NCBI GenBank assembly: GCA_015179125.1
Contig: WHVA01000015.1
Span: 372,001-436,000, forward strand
Reading direction: 5' to 3'
From: Gautieria morchelliformis
Taxonomy: Eukaryota > Basidiomycota > Agaricomycetes > Gomphales > Gomphaceae
Length of the DNA stretch: 64,000 nt
Shown here: one piece after another, positions 22,430 through 33,180 of the stretch
Numbering within the stretch: the first letter of the stretch is position 1
How the letters are laid out: every line of letters begins with the position of its first letter
Translations under genes and position numbers: made by a program
The notes under the pieces: generated by a model
What the model was told of the DNA's origin: nothing
Databases searched by the model: none
The model's input: the letters and a program-made list of their open reading frames with translations, nothing else

Positions 22430-23365
22430 TTATTGGAACCCTGGAAGACTGGTGGTTGTTAGTGGCATTGCTCTGGACTGATTAGTGGTGCGTGCAGGCT
22501 GGGAGCTACGACCATTGATCATGGCGTCGTATTCCTTTCGCTCCCAGTAACGGCTATCGCATTCCAGCGCGAAGTTCCTAAGCTCGGCGAGGCTGCGGAA
22601 TCGAGGGAAGTGAAGTAAGTCGTCCTTGATCCGTTTGGCCAAGCCCTTGTAGGCAAAGTGTCGGAGGGCCGCGTCGTTCCACTGAGTCCGAGTCGAAGCT
22701 CGGGTGAAGTCGATAAAGAATCGCGCGGCCTTGTGGTGCTCTTTCATAACGATCTTCTCGAGGTCAATCTCGGCTTGGGCCGCGTTGTCGTATGGGCCGA
22801 AGTTAAGCTCGAGCTCGGCCTTGAAGCTGTCCCAGTCCTCGAGCCAATCTGGCTCGGGTTGGACTTCGCCGAGGATCGCCGGCTCGAAATATTGCAGAGC
22901 CGAGCCGGACAGGTAAGAAATAGCATACTGCACCTTTGAGGCCCCAGTCTTGAACGCGGTGGGGCGATCTCTGAAGTTGAGTACACATTGAAGGAAGAAA
23001 GTGCGAAGCTTGGCTTGGTCAGTACCGTCATAACTATCCGGTTCCTTGACCTTGGCTCGTGCTTCGGATTCGCGAGGTTTCGCGAGTTTGATGAACACTC
23101 GACGCATAAGCTCGTTGTCCTCGAGGTCACCGAGGTCCTCGGGCGGAAGGTTGGGGAGGTCCCGATCGTTGTCAGAACTTCTAGAGCCATCACCTGGATC
23201 ACCTGAAGGGTCACCGAGGTTAGCCCTACCTTTGCCTTTGTTACTAGGCTCGGCGGGGTCTGCGAGGGGTATCCCCGGGGACGGGGGTGAGTCATCGGGG
23301 GCTTCCGAGAAACGTCGCTGTTCTGAGATACCCCGAAGGGTGCGAGAACGAGTTATCATGGACAT
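22430..23365 (-). CDS. Gypsy gag (fossil)
   Basis: Starts MSMITRSRTLRGISEQRRFS near the 5' LTR. The capsid-type region includes KVQYAISYLSGSALQYFEPA and WDSFKAELELNFGPYD. A CCHC knuckle (CGTKGHVVKDCPKNK) is encoded just beyond, near 22220-22290. Part of the 16652-23968 element. Confidence 0.85.
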   Translation of the reverse strand: MSMITRSRTLRGISEQRRFSEAPDDSPPSPGIPLADPAEPSNKGKGRANLGDPSGDPGDGSRSSDNDRDLPNLPPEDLGDLEDNELMRRVFIKLAKPRESEARAKVKEPDSYDGTDQAKLRTFFLQCVLNFRDRPTAFKTGASKVQYAISYLSGSALQYFEPAILGEVQPEPDWLEDWDSFKAELELNFGPYDNAAQAEIDLEKIVMKEHHKAARFFIDFTRASTRTQWNDAALRHFAYKGLAKRIKDDLLHFPRFRSLAELRNFALECDSRYWERKEYDAMINGRSSQPARTTNQSRAMPLTTTSLPGFQ

Positions 23366-23408
23366 CGTGAAAAAAGGGATACGTAGGGTGTAAGCAGTCT
23401 GAAAATAC

Positions 23409-23968
23409 TGTTACGTTACGATCCGTCGTAAGGTTGGCCGAGGTCGGGAACGAAACCCGAGGCAAGGTCCGAGGTTACGGGGCGAGGTTTGGATGGGGAA
23501 GTCGGAGAGGGACTTGGCTTCAGCTTATGTGCTGCGCCGACCCTACGCACGAGTCCCAATTTCGGAGGTAAACGAATAAGAGGCGAGGTTCTGGCTTAAG
23601 AGGCGAGGCGTAGAAACTAGCTAGGGAAATTGGGACTCGATAGTTGATTTTCAGACTGAGGAGTAGGAATGCATACAAGGGGGTTATATACGGACGAGGT
23701 GCAAGTCAGGGGCGAACGGATTAGTGGAGGTCAGGGCGGGGTCAGGAGACCGAGGTCAGGGCGAGGTAATATACGAATGATGCGTGATGGAGCGGAATCA
23801 GTAACTAAGGGGATACGGGCATGGGATCAAGGTCGGATATGAGTTCAAGCTCGGGATCGGGCTCGGGCACGGATAAGTATCATATGTACTCGGGCATGAA
23901 TATCACAAGGCTCGGGCTCGGAAGAAGGTTCTACCGGTAAGTAGCCGGCCAAAGGCCGGGTCCTTACA
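23409..23968 (-). mobile_element. 5' LTR of the 16.7-24.0 kb Gypsy element
   Basis: 560 bases, same TG...CA ends as the 3' LTR, TATA-like GTATATAACCCCC on the minus strand near 23680-23693. It differs from the 3' LTR at around fifteen positions by eye. Its outer flank ACCAG joins the DUF6533 duplicate directly. Confidence 0.85.
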
Positions 23969-25421
23969 ACCAGTCTGTTTTGGAAAACTGCAATATTACC
24001 AGTTCACAGTCGAATATATTGACTTTGTCAGTACTGACTAGGAATTTCTGCTTAGAGTAACACTAACAAATTCTTCAGGCGTAAGATCTAGGGACCAGTA
24101 TTTGCCTGATCTGTCTCTGAATACCTTTGACAGTTGGCATCATCGATAGTGTTACTGTAATCCTTTTTGACACTGGAGTTGTGATAGCAACAATTCTGAG
24201 CTCAATTCAAACCATGAGGCCTTGGTGGAAAGGTGAGATTTGGGATAAGAAATCTCTCATTACTCTGGTGATTTACCAAGGTGGGCATACAACATATTGC
24301 TTATATATATGAACATATCACTAATCTACAAGCAAGGCTTTGCCAGATATGGGTATTGAACATATTCCTATGATATTGCATATGTTGATTCATATTTAGA
24401 TTTGTGCTAACAATTACTGTGGCTAATGCTGTCACAACTGAGGTATTGTTACTTATAAAGCCATTGAGCTTTGAGGGCTTACTCATTCTCCTTTTACATT
24501 CCAGGTATTGAGGGTATGTAATACGTTGATCATGATGAAAGAATTGTTATTTCGTTATTTCATTGCCTTGCCATGATGGGAAGGACCGGGAGGAGTCTGC
24601 ACATTAACTCGAGTGCAGGAGATGTAGGGAAAAGAACTTGAGACTGATAGTGAGGACACTGTTAACTCACTCAACTGGACTCAACAGTGTGAGTGAATGG
24701 GCTGAAACCAATGATTTGTTGTAGCTAAAGTCCTAGCTACTTATACAGTGGTGAACAGGGGTAAACCCCTATGGAACATTGGATTAGGAGTGCATACATC
24801 ACTAATGATGTCAATGATGATGCTGTGTGCCCCTAGGTGGATAATCCATTGATGATGGTGTATGCCCCTAGGAGGATAATCCATTGATGATGATGCATGC
24901 CCCTAGGAAATACCCCTCTAGAATCCAATAACAAGAATGGCTGACTTCAGCTGCTCTATGACATAAAGCCAAGCCTTCATTGCATCTTAGGCTACCTTCA
25001 GAACAGGTATCTTCTCACCAATTTAAGAAGACAGACATGATTGTACTAACAGGGCATAACCAGCTTGTCAATAATTATCATCTGCCGCTTTCACCTAACT
25101 CTGAAAGAGAGACACAGTCGACTTAACAGCCCCTCTTTACCCTCTCTTTCATTGACCAGCTTCCATGCAGCCAGACAAAGTGTTCACAATGCTATAGTGG
25201 CTGAGTTTGGGAACCCTCACTTGAGCCAGGAGGATTTTAATGCTGAGAATTTGGAGGACAATGTGGCTGATCAGGAAGGCCAGCTGTCACCTGAAGAGGC
25301 TGGGTCAGCTGGGATAGAGTTGGATGAGTTTCCTAACACGACTGGATGTCCTGGAGATGTAGAACTGGCCCATGAGATTGACTCTGGTGAGCAGTCAGTG
25401 TCTCTTTCAGGCACTGGTTAA
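23969..25421 (+). pseudogene. Truncated duplicate of the DUF6533 membrane-protein gene
   Basis: From the LTR boundary on, the plus strand matches the minus strand of the gene at 7352-9135, introns included. An intron-like stretch (23969-24133) is followed by the exon 24134-24280 (VILFDTGVVIATILSSIQ...LITLVIYQ). After a long gap comes the last exon (25065-25421, IIIICRFHLTLKERHSRLNS, acidic tail). The 5' half (start codon, first helices) is absent at this site; the Gypsy LTR ends exactly where the match begins. The gap before the last exon is larger than in the other copy because a solo LTR (24545-24933) sits in it. The copy cannot make a full protein. Confidence 0.75.
24545..24933. mobile_element. 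Solo LTR (Copia-like ends) with 5-base target duplication
   Basis: 389 bases beginning TGTTATTTCG and ending CCAATAACA. The target duplication AGAAT is perfect on both sides (24540-24544 and 24934-24938). The other DUF6533 copy lacks this block, confirming insertion. The inner part holds three diverged tandem units of about 37 bases ending TGCCCCTAGG (about 24798-24908). Ends of the TGTTAT...ATAACA kind are common in Copia LTRs, but with no internal region the superfamily is a guess. Confidence 0.8.
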
Positions 25422-27289
25422 TGGTTCATAGGATCTGGAAGAATGGCAGAGGCTTAACAACAGCATCCAAGCTAATGCATCATAGCTGTGCATCCAATAC
25501 AAACCCCCTAGCAGTGCAACATGCAGCAACTTACATCAACCCACCTTCCTAATCTATTGCAGCACTTCGAGAACAGTCACCATAGAAGATGTGCCTATCT
25601 GCTCACTCTGGCCAACCCATACAATTAAAAACCTGTAGATATATATATATTCTGTACTGTTTCAAATGTGACTTTGTTCACAATTATTATTACTGTGCTT
25701 TGTGAAAATATTGTTCCCATTTTGCTGCTGAGAGTCAGTGAACTGCATGCAGATTCAAGTATTGCATCCTCCTGGGAAATAAACTGCATGTAGTGTGTGC
25801 CTGGGATACTGTTCTGGTGTGAAGTACATGTTTGGTTATGTTAGTTTGTAAATGCTATGAAACAGCATACCATACCATCATCACATTCATCAAGCCATCT
25901 TATGAAGGCTCAACATGCATCACTGTCAACTAATGTCCAACATGTGGAGAGCAACCCGGCCGCAAGAAGAATGTCCATGTCCATGGACCTGCCCGTGGAC
26001 CACCTAACCCTAATATTAGTCATACAGTAGGACCATTGTGGGTGTTGCTAGCCGCCAACCTCGCTCACGACGAGGACCTCACGCTACGAGGATGGGAAGA
26101 TATCCGATGATCTTGTGTCAGACGCTATCATGCAGTGGCATGTGGAGCCTGGCATGGATGAGCGGCGACATTGCATGGTCAGACCTGGAGGGAGGTGAAA
26201 GGTGCCAGATTGTAACATTACTATAGTGGGCCTTAGTAACATGTTTATCAGCGACACTGGAATGACGATGCAACGAGCATTGATGTGTTCATGTTGTGAC
26301 CACTCGTGAAGACTTTAAATACTTTCACAAATCAAACCATTTGAAACACGCAACCCAATGGGAGCATGATCTAGGAGAGCTGGGATTTTTGCCATATGTA
26401 ATATGTATACTATATACAGGTGTAGCATGTTGCTTATGAGTCGAAAGACTACATCATAGATCTCGTGAGCTGCCATAGTTGGCCAGCCCACGTCAGATAG
26501 TTATGCATGCACATGTGAGGCCTGTACACCACAATGGTCAGCTTATACAAGAGGACTAACTGTTGCCACCCACGTGTTTGTATGTTAATGCATTCACCAG
26601 CTCAGGCTCTGTTTGAGCCAGATCAGTATGTCGGGAAAACATATCAATGGCAGCATCGATTTTACCTTGTTGCACTGAGGCTGAGCTGTGCGAGCGTTGC
26701 CACAGCTGCCTTGCAATCGAAATCTATTACAAGTGCCTCATGACACAAAGTCTCAGCTACGATACTGTCCTGCTTTCACTGGTAGAATGCCAACCCTTTG
26801 TTGACCACCGGAAGAACATTCATCAAAGGCTGTCTTGAATTGAGAATCAGAGCAGAATTAGAAGACCTGGAGAAGAAACCAACTTCGGTTTCTCAAGCCC
26901 TATATCACACTTGAACTTATCCACAGCATAATGGAAATGTTGTTGATCCAGTAACAGTTTGCCGCTGTGTTGTGCCATAATCATTATGCCATCCTCAGTT
27001 AAATATCACTGTTTTCCATAATTTATCAGTATTACTGCCGCTGAGAGAATGTTGAAAACCAATTTTGATTAAAGTTTCTACTTGTTGGGGTCTTGACAGT
27101 AAAAGGAATAGGGGCCGTGCACACCGCATAGTACGTGTTGAACGCAACCCAGTCTTGCTGTGATTTGGCGTGGCACAGTGGATCACTAGCACTGACAGCC
27201 AGTGGCAGATAACAACTGCGTGTCCTGGCAAGGTATATTGGACTCCCCGAACGTGACATGCATCATGTAGCCGACTACCCTATATCACA
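25422..27289. other. No gene recognised
   Basis: The first 470 bases are the 3' flank shared with the DUF6533 gene. The remainder holds only short frames (26038-26226 and 26534-26743, plus) with no motif I recognise. Decayed retroelement sequence probably begins before 27290. Confidence 0.4.
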
Positions 27290-27985
27290 GATGCCAGACT
27301 CAGCAAATGAGGAGTACAACCCACCCCCGTTTGCAGAAGTAGTCTCAATGATGGATCCATCTCTGAGCTTCCCAGGAGTGCTGAAGCAGCTTTAGCACGA
27401 TGACAGCTTTTTTTAAAATATTCTGGCTACACCACATGACTTCGACAATTTCACAATACAGGACGGTCTCATCATTTTACAAGAAACTGACGGCTCCAAA
27501 TTATGCGTACCAAATGGGCGATATGATGGCCGGAACATACATGAGACTCACATGCTCACTCCTTACTCACACACCTGGCTAGCAGGAAAACCTTCCATTA
27601 CCTATGCGAGCACCTCTGGTGGCCGGGCATGTTCGACAATGTAAAGTCGTTCTGCTCCAGCTGCCACGTTTGCGCCACGGGTAAACCAGTTAACCACGTG
27701 AAATATGGCAAACTGAAGCCTCTGGACGTGCTGACACGACACTGGCAGCAGATAGGGATGGACTTTGTGGGTCCCCTGCCATCGTTATCAAACAGACATG
27801 GCGACATGATTTGTGTCATAATTGATCATTTAACGTCTATGATACACCTACCACCGTCGAAGCAGAATTTCGGTGTGAAACAAATAGCCGAATTAGTCTT
27901 CGACAATGTGTATAAACTCCATGGCATGCCGGAAAGGATAGTCAGTGACAGGGATACAGCGAAGGAACGCATGACAGATGGATGA
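27290..27985 (+). mobile_element. Gypsy integrase fragment (fossil)
   Basis: Plus-strand sequence resembling the integrase region of the minus-strand element at 28.5-43.3 kb: FAEVVSMMDPSLSFPGVLK, then SCHVCATGKPVNHVKYGKLK, HWQQIGMDFVGPLPS, GVKQIAELVFDNVYKLHGMP and IVSDRD. It is an old, broken piece, ending abruptly at about 27985 where an oppositely oriented fragment begins. Confidence 0.75.
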
Positions 27986-28450
27986 GTATCAAATGAGGGC
28001 AGGGGCCCCATGAAGTCGATGCCGATAGATTTCCATGGCCTATCTGGAATGGGTAGGCTGTGCAGTAAACCCTTGGGCCATTGTGGCCCGGTCTTTGTCG
28101 TTTGGCACTTCGCGCACGATGTGCAGAATGACTCGATGTCTGGGTTCATGCATGGCCACCAGTATGACCTTCAAATGTAGTTCGATGTCTTCAGATGGCT
28201 ATAGTGACCGACTATCAGGTGCGCTCGATCGATGATGATTTCGATCAGCCTCCTTCCCCCTGAAGAACAGATTGGGGGACGACAATGACGTCTCTCCGGA
28301 GCTGATTCTTTGTCCAAATCAGCCCCTCCTGGATTCCGAATCTCAGGTGCACATCTGGGTGCTCCATGATCTTCAAGAACATGGGGTCCTTATGGTACAC
28401 GTCTCGTAAGACCTTGGACAGGTCTACGCCTTGTTCGATGCTCTGATGCA
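27986..28450 (-). mobile_element. Second Gypsy integrase fragment, other clade (fossil)
   Basis: Minus-strand sequence with QGVDLSKVLRDVYHKDPMF, FGIQEGLIWTKNQLRRDVIV, then SFCTSCAKCQTTKTGPQW and RPWKSIGIDFMGPLPS. The wording (GLLHSLPIPDRPW) fits a different agaricomycete Gypsy clade from the fragment before it. Broken, no LTRs attached. Confidence 0.7.
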
Positions 28451-28623
28451 GTGGTGCGCCATCGTTGCCTATGTTTTACTGACGCGAAGGGAAGCCAGGT
28501 CCTGTCATTGCTCTGCCATAGGACCTGGAACCAGGCGTCCTTTCCGGACTTACAGTGAGTTTCTAGTCTTTTCACGTGCCATTCTAATGGGGCGTCCCCT
28601 AGATCGGTAACCTGAGTCACGGC

Positions 28624-30018
28624 TCATCCAGGGAATCGTCGATCATCATTTGTGATATGTATGCGTAATAGGTTAGCGTGGAATACAGGATGTATGTCGC
28701 ACGTTAGCAGCTTGTTTGGTAAAGCCAGCTTGTAAGTTGTTCCCTTTACTAACTCATTTGTTATTCTGTAGGGACCTATGTATTTTGGCGATAGTTTACG
28801 AGCCCTTCCTTTTGGGAGCTTTAGGTTCACTAGGTCCCCTACCCTGAATGGGGCGGGCCGTCTCTTCCTGTTAGCCACGTGGGTCTGTTTTACTCGCTGG
28901 GTAAGAATTGAATCATGTGCAGCTATCAGGGCGTCTTTTAGTTTTTGTGCAGAACACCTTACTCCTGGCAACTGCTCTCGCCCCGAGTCCCATATCATCG
29001 GCCTTGGTAGGTTCCCGTAGTTCAGGAAGAAAGGAGTGAACCCTGTCATGTCCGATCGTGCACTGTTGAATGCAAACTCAATTGCGGGCAGCTTCAAGAC
29101 CCAGTCCTTTTGGTCTGCAGCCACTACCATCCTGAGCATCTGTGTAATCATCCTGTTTGCCCTTTCTGTTGCGCCGTCGGTCTGCGGGTGGTAGGCCGTG
29201 GACATGTGCAACTCTGCGCCTATCAGGGTGTGTAACTTCTCCCAGAAGGCTGATGTGAATGGCGAGTCCCTATCACTAATTATGACCTCAGGGATACCGT
29301 GTAACTTGTAAACAGTATCGAACACTAGCTCCGCTATCTGTTTCACTCCGTATGTTTGTTTTGACGGGGTGAGGTGTACCATTGAAGTTAAGTGGTCTGT
29401 TACTACACATATCATGTCGAATTCGCCACTTCTATTGCAGGATATCGGGAGTGGTCCCATGAAGTCGATGCCGATCTGCTGCCAGCGGCAGTTTGGGACT
29501 TTTAGTGGTTTCAAGTTCCCAAATTGTTTCTGGTTTACCGGTTTCGCGACGGCACATATGTGACAGCTTTCACAAACATCCTTCATGTCCGCATAGATCC
29601 TGGGCCACCATATGTGATCTTGTAAGTAATAGTACGTTTTACAGCCTCCTAGATGTGCTAATAAGGAGTGCACATGCGATATGATGCATTCTTTTATCCC
29701 TTTGTTTCCATGGGCGCCATCCAGGATGCAGAGGCGCGGTTCACCACTCATCTTGACGTAGAGCAAGCTGTCTTGCATTATAAAGTTGTCGTGGTGTTGT
29801 AAATTTTCGATTATTCCCTTAAAAAATTTGTCTTTTTCATATAGTTCCTTTAAAATAGTTGGGAACTTAAATGAGAGGTCGAACATCGATATCATTTCTT
29901 CAAAGGATGGTGCGGCCATATATAGATCCTCGTTAATTTGAGGAGTTATGATTTCCGGGTCTGTGTCCTCCTCCGGCGTCTCGGCTAGGGGTTTGACCAA
30001 ATTGGATGGGGTGGCCAC
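28624..30018 (-). CDS. Gypsy integrase (fossil)
   Basis: One long frame with the zinc-binding region (HSLLAHLGGCKTYYYLQDHI, CESCHICAVAKP), the catalytic core (WQQIGIDFMGPLPIS, VVTDHLTSMVHL, IISDRDSPFTSAFWEKL, YHPQTDGATERANR) and the C-terminal LSPKYIGPYRITNEL and HPVFHANLLRIHI blocks. The D, D and E positions of the core are all visible. Part of the element at 28451-43320. Confidence 0.88.
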   Translation of the reverse strand: MATPSNLVKPLAETPEEDTDPEIITPQINEDLYMAAPSFEEMISMFDLSFKFPTILKELYEKDKFFKGIIENLQHHDNFIMQDSLLYVKMSGEPRLCILDGAHGNKGIKECIISHVHSLLAHLGGCKTYYYLQDHIWWPRIYADMKDVCESCHICAVAKPVNQKQFGNLKPLKVPNCRWQQIGIDFMGPLPISCNRSGEFDMICVVTDHLTSMVHLTPSKQTYGVKQIAELVFDTVYKLHGIPEVIISDRDSPFTSAFWEKLHTLIGAELHMSTAYHPQTDGATERANRMITQMLRMVVAADQKDWVLKLPAIEFAFNSARSDMTGFTPFFLNYGNLPRPMIWDSGREQLPGVRCSAQKLKDALIAAHDSILTQRVKQTHVANRKRRPAPFRVGDLVNLKLPKGRARKLSPKYIGPYRITNELVKGTTYKLALPNKLLTCDIHPVFHANLLRIHITNDDRRFPG

Positions 30019-30169
30019 GTTGCAGGCGTCAGAGGATTTTCTTTGCGCCCTCCAGTTTCATGGGGGCCTTGCTCTCTCTGACAGTTTCCGTGGTGGAATT
30101 CGTGGTAAGTGGCCTTACCGCGACATTGGCATTGTCGTACTGTTTTGGCGGCTTTATAGCACAACCGGC

Positions 30170-31792
30170 TCATGTTTTCCTTATGGGCCGACTATCAATA
30201 CCGGTTGCATTTAGGTGCATCAGTAAGGACGTGTTGGCCTCGTGTCCTGTCTTCAGAGAACAGGGTCTTCTTTTAATTTCAGTTATCGTCGTTGGTACGT
30301 CTTCTTCAACTATGTATTCCGACACCGCTCTTACAATTCCTGCCAGTTCTGGGTTATACATTCGTGATAGCGCATCTGCCACTATGTTCACTTCACCAGG
30401 TATATATATTATCTCAAAGTCGAAATCGCTTAGTACGTTGATCCATCTGTGTTGTCGTGCCAACAGATTTTTTTGAGATAAAATATATTCCAGGGGCTTA
30501 TGGTCTGTAAAGATGCGGAAGCGTACCCCTTGAAGTAAGTACCTGAACCGTTTCAAAGATTCTACTATGGCTAATAATTCTCTTTCGTGCACTGGGTAGT
30601 TCTGTTGTGCAGGATTGAATTTTTCAGACCAGAATGCTATTGGAGCCATGGTTTTCGGGTCATTTCCCTGTGATACCACGCCTCCCGCGCCTCCTAGACT
30701 AGTGTCGCATACCAGGTTTATTCGTGGAGCGTTGGCAGAGTAGTCCAGGGCAATTCTGTGTGAGTCTCTATGGTCTTGTACAATTTTCTTTACGTCGTCG
30801 AACGCTCGTTGCTCCGTAGGGCCCCATCGCCATATCGACGTGGACCCCATCCTTTCCGTTAGGACGCCCATCAGGGTCCTGATCCCCTTGCAGTTAGGTG
30901 CGATATAACTCACAGTCCCTATGAAAGCTGTGAGCTGATCCCTTCCTGGTGGAGTTTTCCAATTCAGTATTTTGTCCACCTTTTCCAGATCGATGACTAG
31001 TCCTCGTGCGTCTATGACGTGGCCTAGTACCTTCAGTTCTTTGGCAAAGAACTGGAGTTTGTCGGGCATTGACAGGTATAGTTTCTCTTTTCTCAGAATA
31101 TCTATAATCAGCTTACAGTGCTCTATGTGTTCTTTTATTGTGTTAGAGTACACTATTATGTCGTCCAAGTAGACGTCCATGAAGATACCGATATATGGTC
31201 CAAAGATGTGGTTCATCAATGCTTGGTATGTAGCCGGGCCATTGCAATCGCTCTGCTGCATTACCAAGCTTTCCATCGTTCCGTCCGGTGTGTTGAAGGT
31301 TGTGCGATGCACGTCCTCGTCTACGACATGTATTTGTTCATAGGTGTCTCTTCCGTCGATCAACGTTCTGTACGGGTGTCGGAGCACGTTTGTGAGTATT
31401 GTTTCCATATTTGGGAGGGGGCTTGCCAGCTTCCTTGTGTTCTTATTTTGTTCTCTTTTATCCAATACATCTCCCGTGCTTAGGTAAGAGTCCCGTTTCT
31501 CTCTCCAAAGGTGTTTTACCGCTTCAGGGCATTTGGAAGGTCGCCACGAGTAGGTGAGATTTTCGTCTATTATGGGTATCGTGTGATTAATTTCTCGTAG
31601 AGGAGGGAGTGGTGTTTGGCCAGCTGGCTTGCATATGTCATTCGCGTAGGCCCTTAATTCAGTACGTAGCTTCTCTAATCCTCCTTCTACTATGTCCGCT
31701 GCCATGGAGCTTATTTCAGCGACATCAGGACCTGTTAATCTTTCCGACATTGCGGACACCACCGACACCCTTGCTGGGTTGAATCCCAGCAT
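30170..31792 (-). CDS. Gypsy reverse transcriptase and RNase H (fossil)
   Basis: Reverse transcriptase blocks include MQQSDCNGPATYQALMNHIF and the catalytic FMDVYLDDIIVYSN. RNase H blocks include NLVCDTSLGGAGGVVSQ, FWSEKFNPAQQNYPVHEREL and IFTDHKPLEYILSQK. Part of the element at 28451-43320. Confidence 0.87.
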   Translation of the reverse strand: MLGFNPARVSVVSAMSERLTGPDVAEISSMAADIVEGGLEKLRTELRAYANDICKPAGQTPLPPLREINHTIPIIDENLTYSWRPSKCPEAVKHLWREKRDSYLSTGDVLDKREQNKNTRKLASPLPNMETILTNVLRHPYRTLIDGRDTYEQIHVVDEDVHRTTFNTPDGTMESLVMQQSDCNGPATYQALMNHIFGPYIGIFMDVYLDDIIVYSNTIKEHIEHCKLIIDILRKEKLYLSMPDKLQFFAKELKVLGHVIDARGLVIDLEKVDKILNWKTPPGRDQLTAFIGTVSYIAPNCKGIRTLMGVLTERMGSTSIWRWGPTEQRAFDDVKKIVQDHRDSHRIALDYSANAPRINLVCDTSLGGAGGVVSQGNDPKTMAPIAFWSEKFNPAQQNYPVHERELLAIVESLKRFRYLLQGVRFRIFTDHKPLEYILSQKNLLARQHRWINVLSDFDFEIIYIPGEVNIVADALSRMYNPELAGIVRAVSEYIVEEDVPTTITEIKRRPCSLKTGHEANTSLLMHLNATGIDSRPIRKT

Positions 31793-31861
31793 TACCTTGT
31801 GCTGAAAGAGGAAAGGTGTGCCTAAGATAATGTCATAGTTTTCGAGGTTGATGATGTTGAA

Positions 31862-33180
31862 TCATCGTGGCTCGTTTATTTCATTATAGGCAAAATTCAC
31901 CGTCATCGAGCAAGTTATCATGGTTCTCGAGCCCAAGGCCACCAATTGGCATGGTAAGGGCTTCACTAGATGCTCCACTGGTAGGTGTAGCTGGTCCACC
32001 AGCATTGTGGAGACGAAATCGGCCAGAGAGCCCGAGTCTAACAATGCTCGTACGTCCTTTCCGTTTATCTTTGCTGTTACTACGATTGCCTTGGGTATTA
32101 CCCTTTTGAAGTCTTTTGGCTTGCTGGCATTGTGTTCCATTCTCTGAGTTTGCTGTGGGGTTTTTGCTAATTTTCCCCTCGATTTTACAGCGCGTGTGTC
32201 AGTCATAGGCCTAGCAGATGCATTCATTAAGAGGTCGTCTGTGGCCTCCCCGTACTCTTCAGTGTCGTAGTCCGCACCGTCGATGTCCCATGTAAGTGTT
32301 GGCGGTTCTTCCCCAGGATTCTCTTCCTGTGTGATTAGATTTCTCATTGAGCGCGTTATTGGTGAGAGATTTTCGTCACTTCCATCCTCCGAGAACTCAT
32401 ATTCATTTCCGCTATTTGCGCTATCTTGGTTGTCCTGGAGCTCGTCACACCTTCGGTTGTGAGCGGTCCTCTCTATTTCTTGAGTGGCTAGCTGATGCCT
32501 GTTCAGTCTCCTAGGGTTGTTTGCAAAGTCAGACCAGGATTCGCCATTCCATCTCGAACCGCTTGCATTCGTACGTAGGGTTCAGCGCAGGTCTGCCCAC
32601 ATGTTTCCCGAGTAACGAAGTAGGTATGGCGGAATTTCTGCATGTCGACGGATATTTTCGATTTCTAACCACTGCACGCAGTCAAAGTGGTTATCCAGAA
32701 TTCGAGAAATATTTATGACGTACTGCATGTTGAACATGCGGTCGTTTATGAGCACCGAGTGAGTGGTTACCGGGACTATTGTATATCTTCCAGTCATTGA
32801 TACATGTGTGGGCATTTCACAGTTTGCTAGAGATACTCTCAATGAGAGCCTGTCCGCCAGTTCGTCCCAAATGCTCTGTGGTTGGTCCCAAGCACCACTG
32901 GTATTATTTTCTTCCGTTATATCCCCCATCATGTTTAGCTGAAGTTCTATATTTTCTTTTGCTAGCTTATCGAGGTCCGAGACATTTTCGCCCACGTTTA
33001 CCGTGGCGGCTTGTACCCCGGGTGGTCTACCGTCCCTCGTCCGGGGAACAGTTGTTCTCTCTGGGCAGTCTCGTGAGAGATGGCCTTGCTGCCTGCAAAG
33101 GAAGCAAAGTCCCCTTGCTCTCAGGTCCGGTTAGCCAAGGAGCCGTTCTCAAGCGTTGCAGACTTTGCCTAGGTCGTGGC
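31862..33180 (-). CDS. Gypsy nucleocapsid knuckle, linker and protease (fossil)
   Basis: From high to low coordinates: a CCHC knuckle CFLCRQQGHLSRDC near 33075-33120, a linker (VGENVSDLDKLAKENIELQL...), an unassigned middle segment at about 32350-32580, and the protease with VRALLDSGSLADFVSTMLVD and LGSRTMITCSMTV (31862-32347). It connects gag to the reverse transcriptase region. Confidence 0.8.

Larger units (their letters stand above)
16652..23968 (-). mobile_element. Ty3/Gypsy chromodomain retrotransposon (fossil, nearly full structure)
   Basis: Oriented on the minus strand: 5' LTR (23409-23968), gag with CCHC, protease, reverse transcriptase, RNase H, integrase, chromodomain, an extra segment with an opposite-strand ORF, polypurine tract (about 17214-17228), 3' LTR (16652-17213). 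Domain order is that of the chromovirus group. The two LTRs are roughly 97% alike by eye, so the copy is fairly young, yet pol is broken by a few breaks. It interrupts or adjoins the DUF6533 duplicate at 23969. Target duplication is not visible (left flank GCGAC, right flank ACCAG), which fits later rearrangement. Confidence 0.88.

Noticed and set aside
27150-27240. A tRNA-like A box (TGGCACAGTGG)
   Set aside because: No B box at a suitable distance and no cloverleaf; a chance match.
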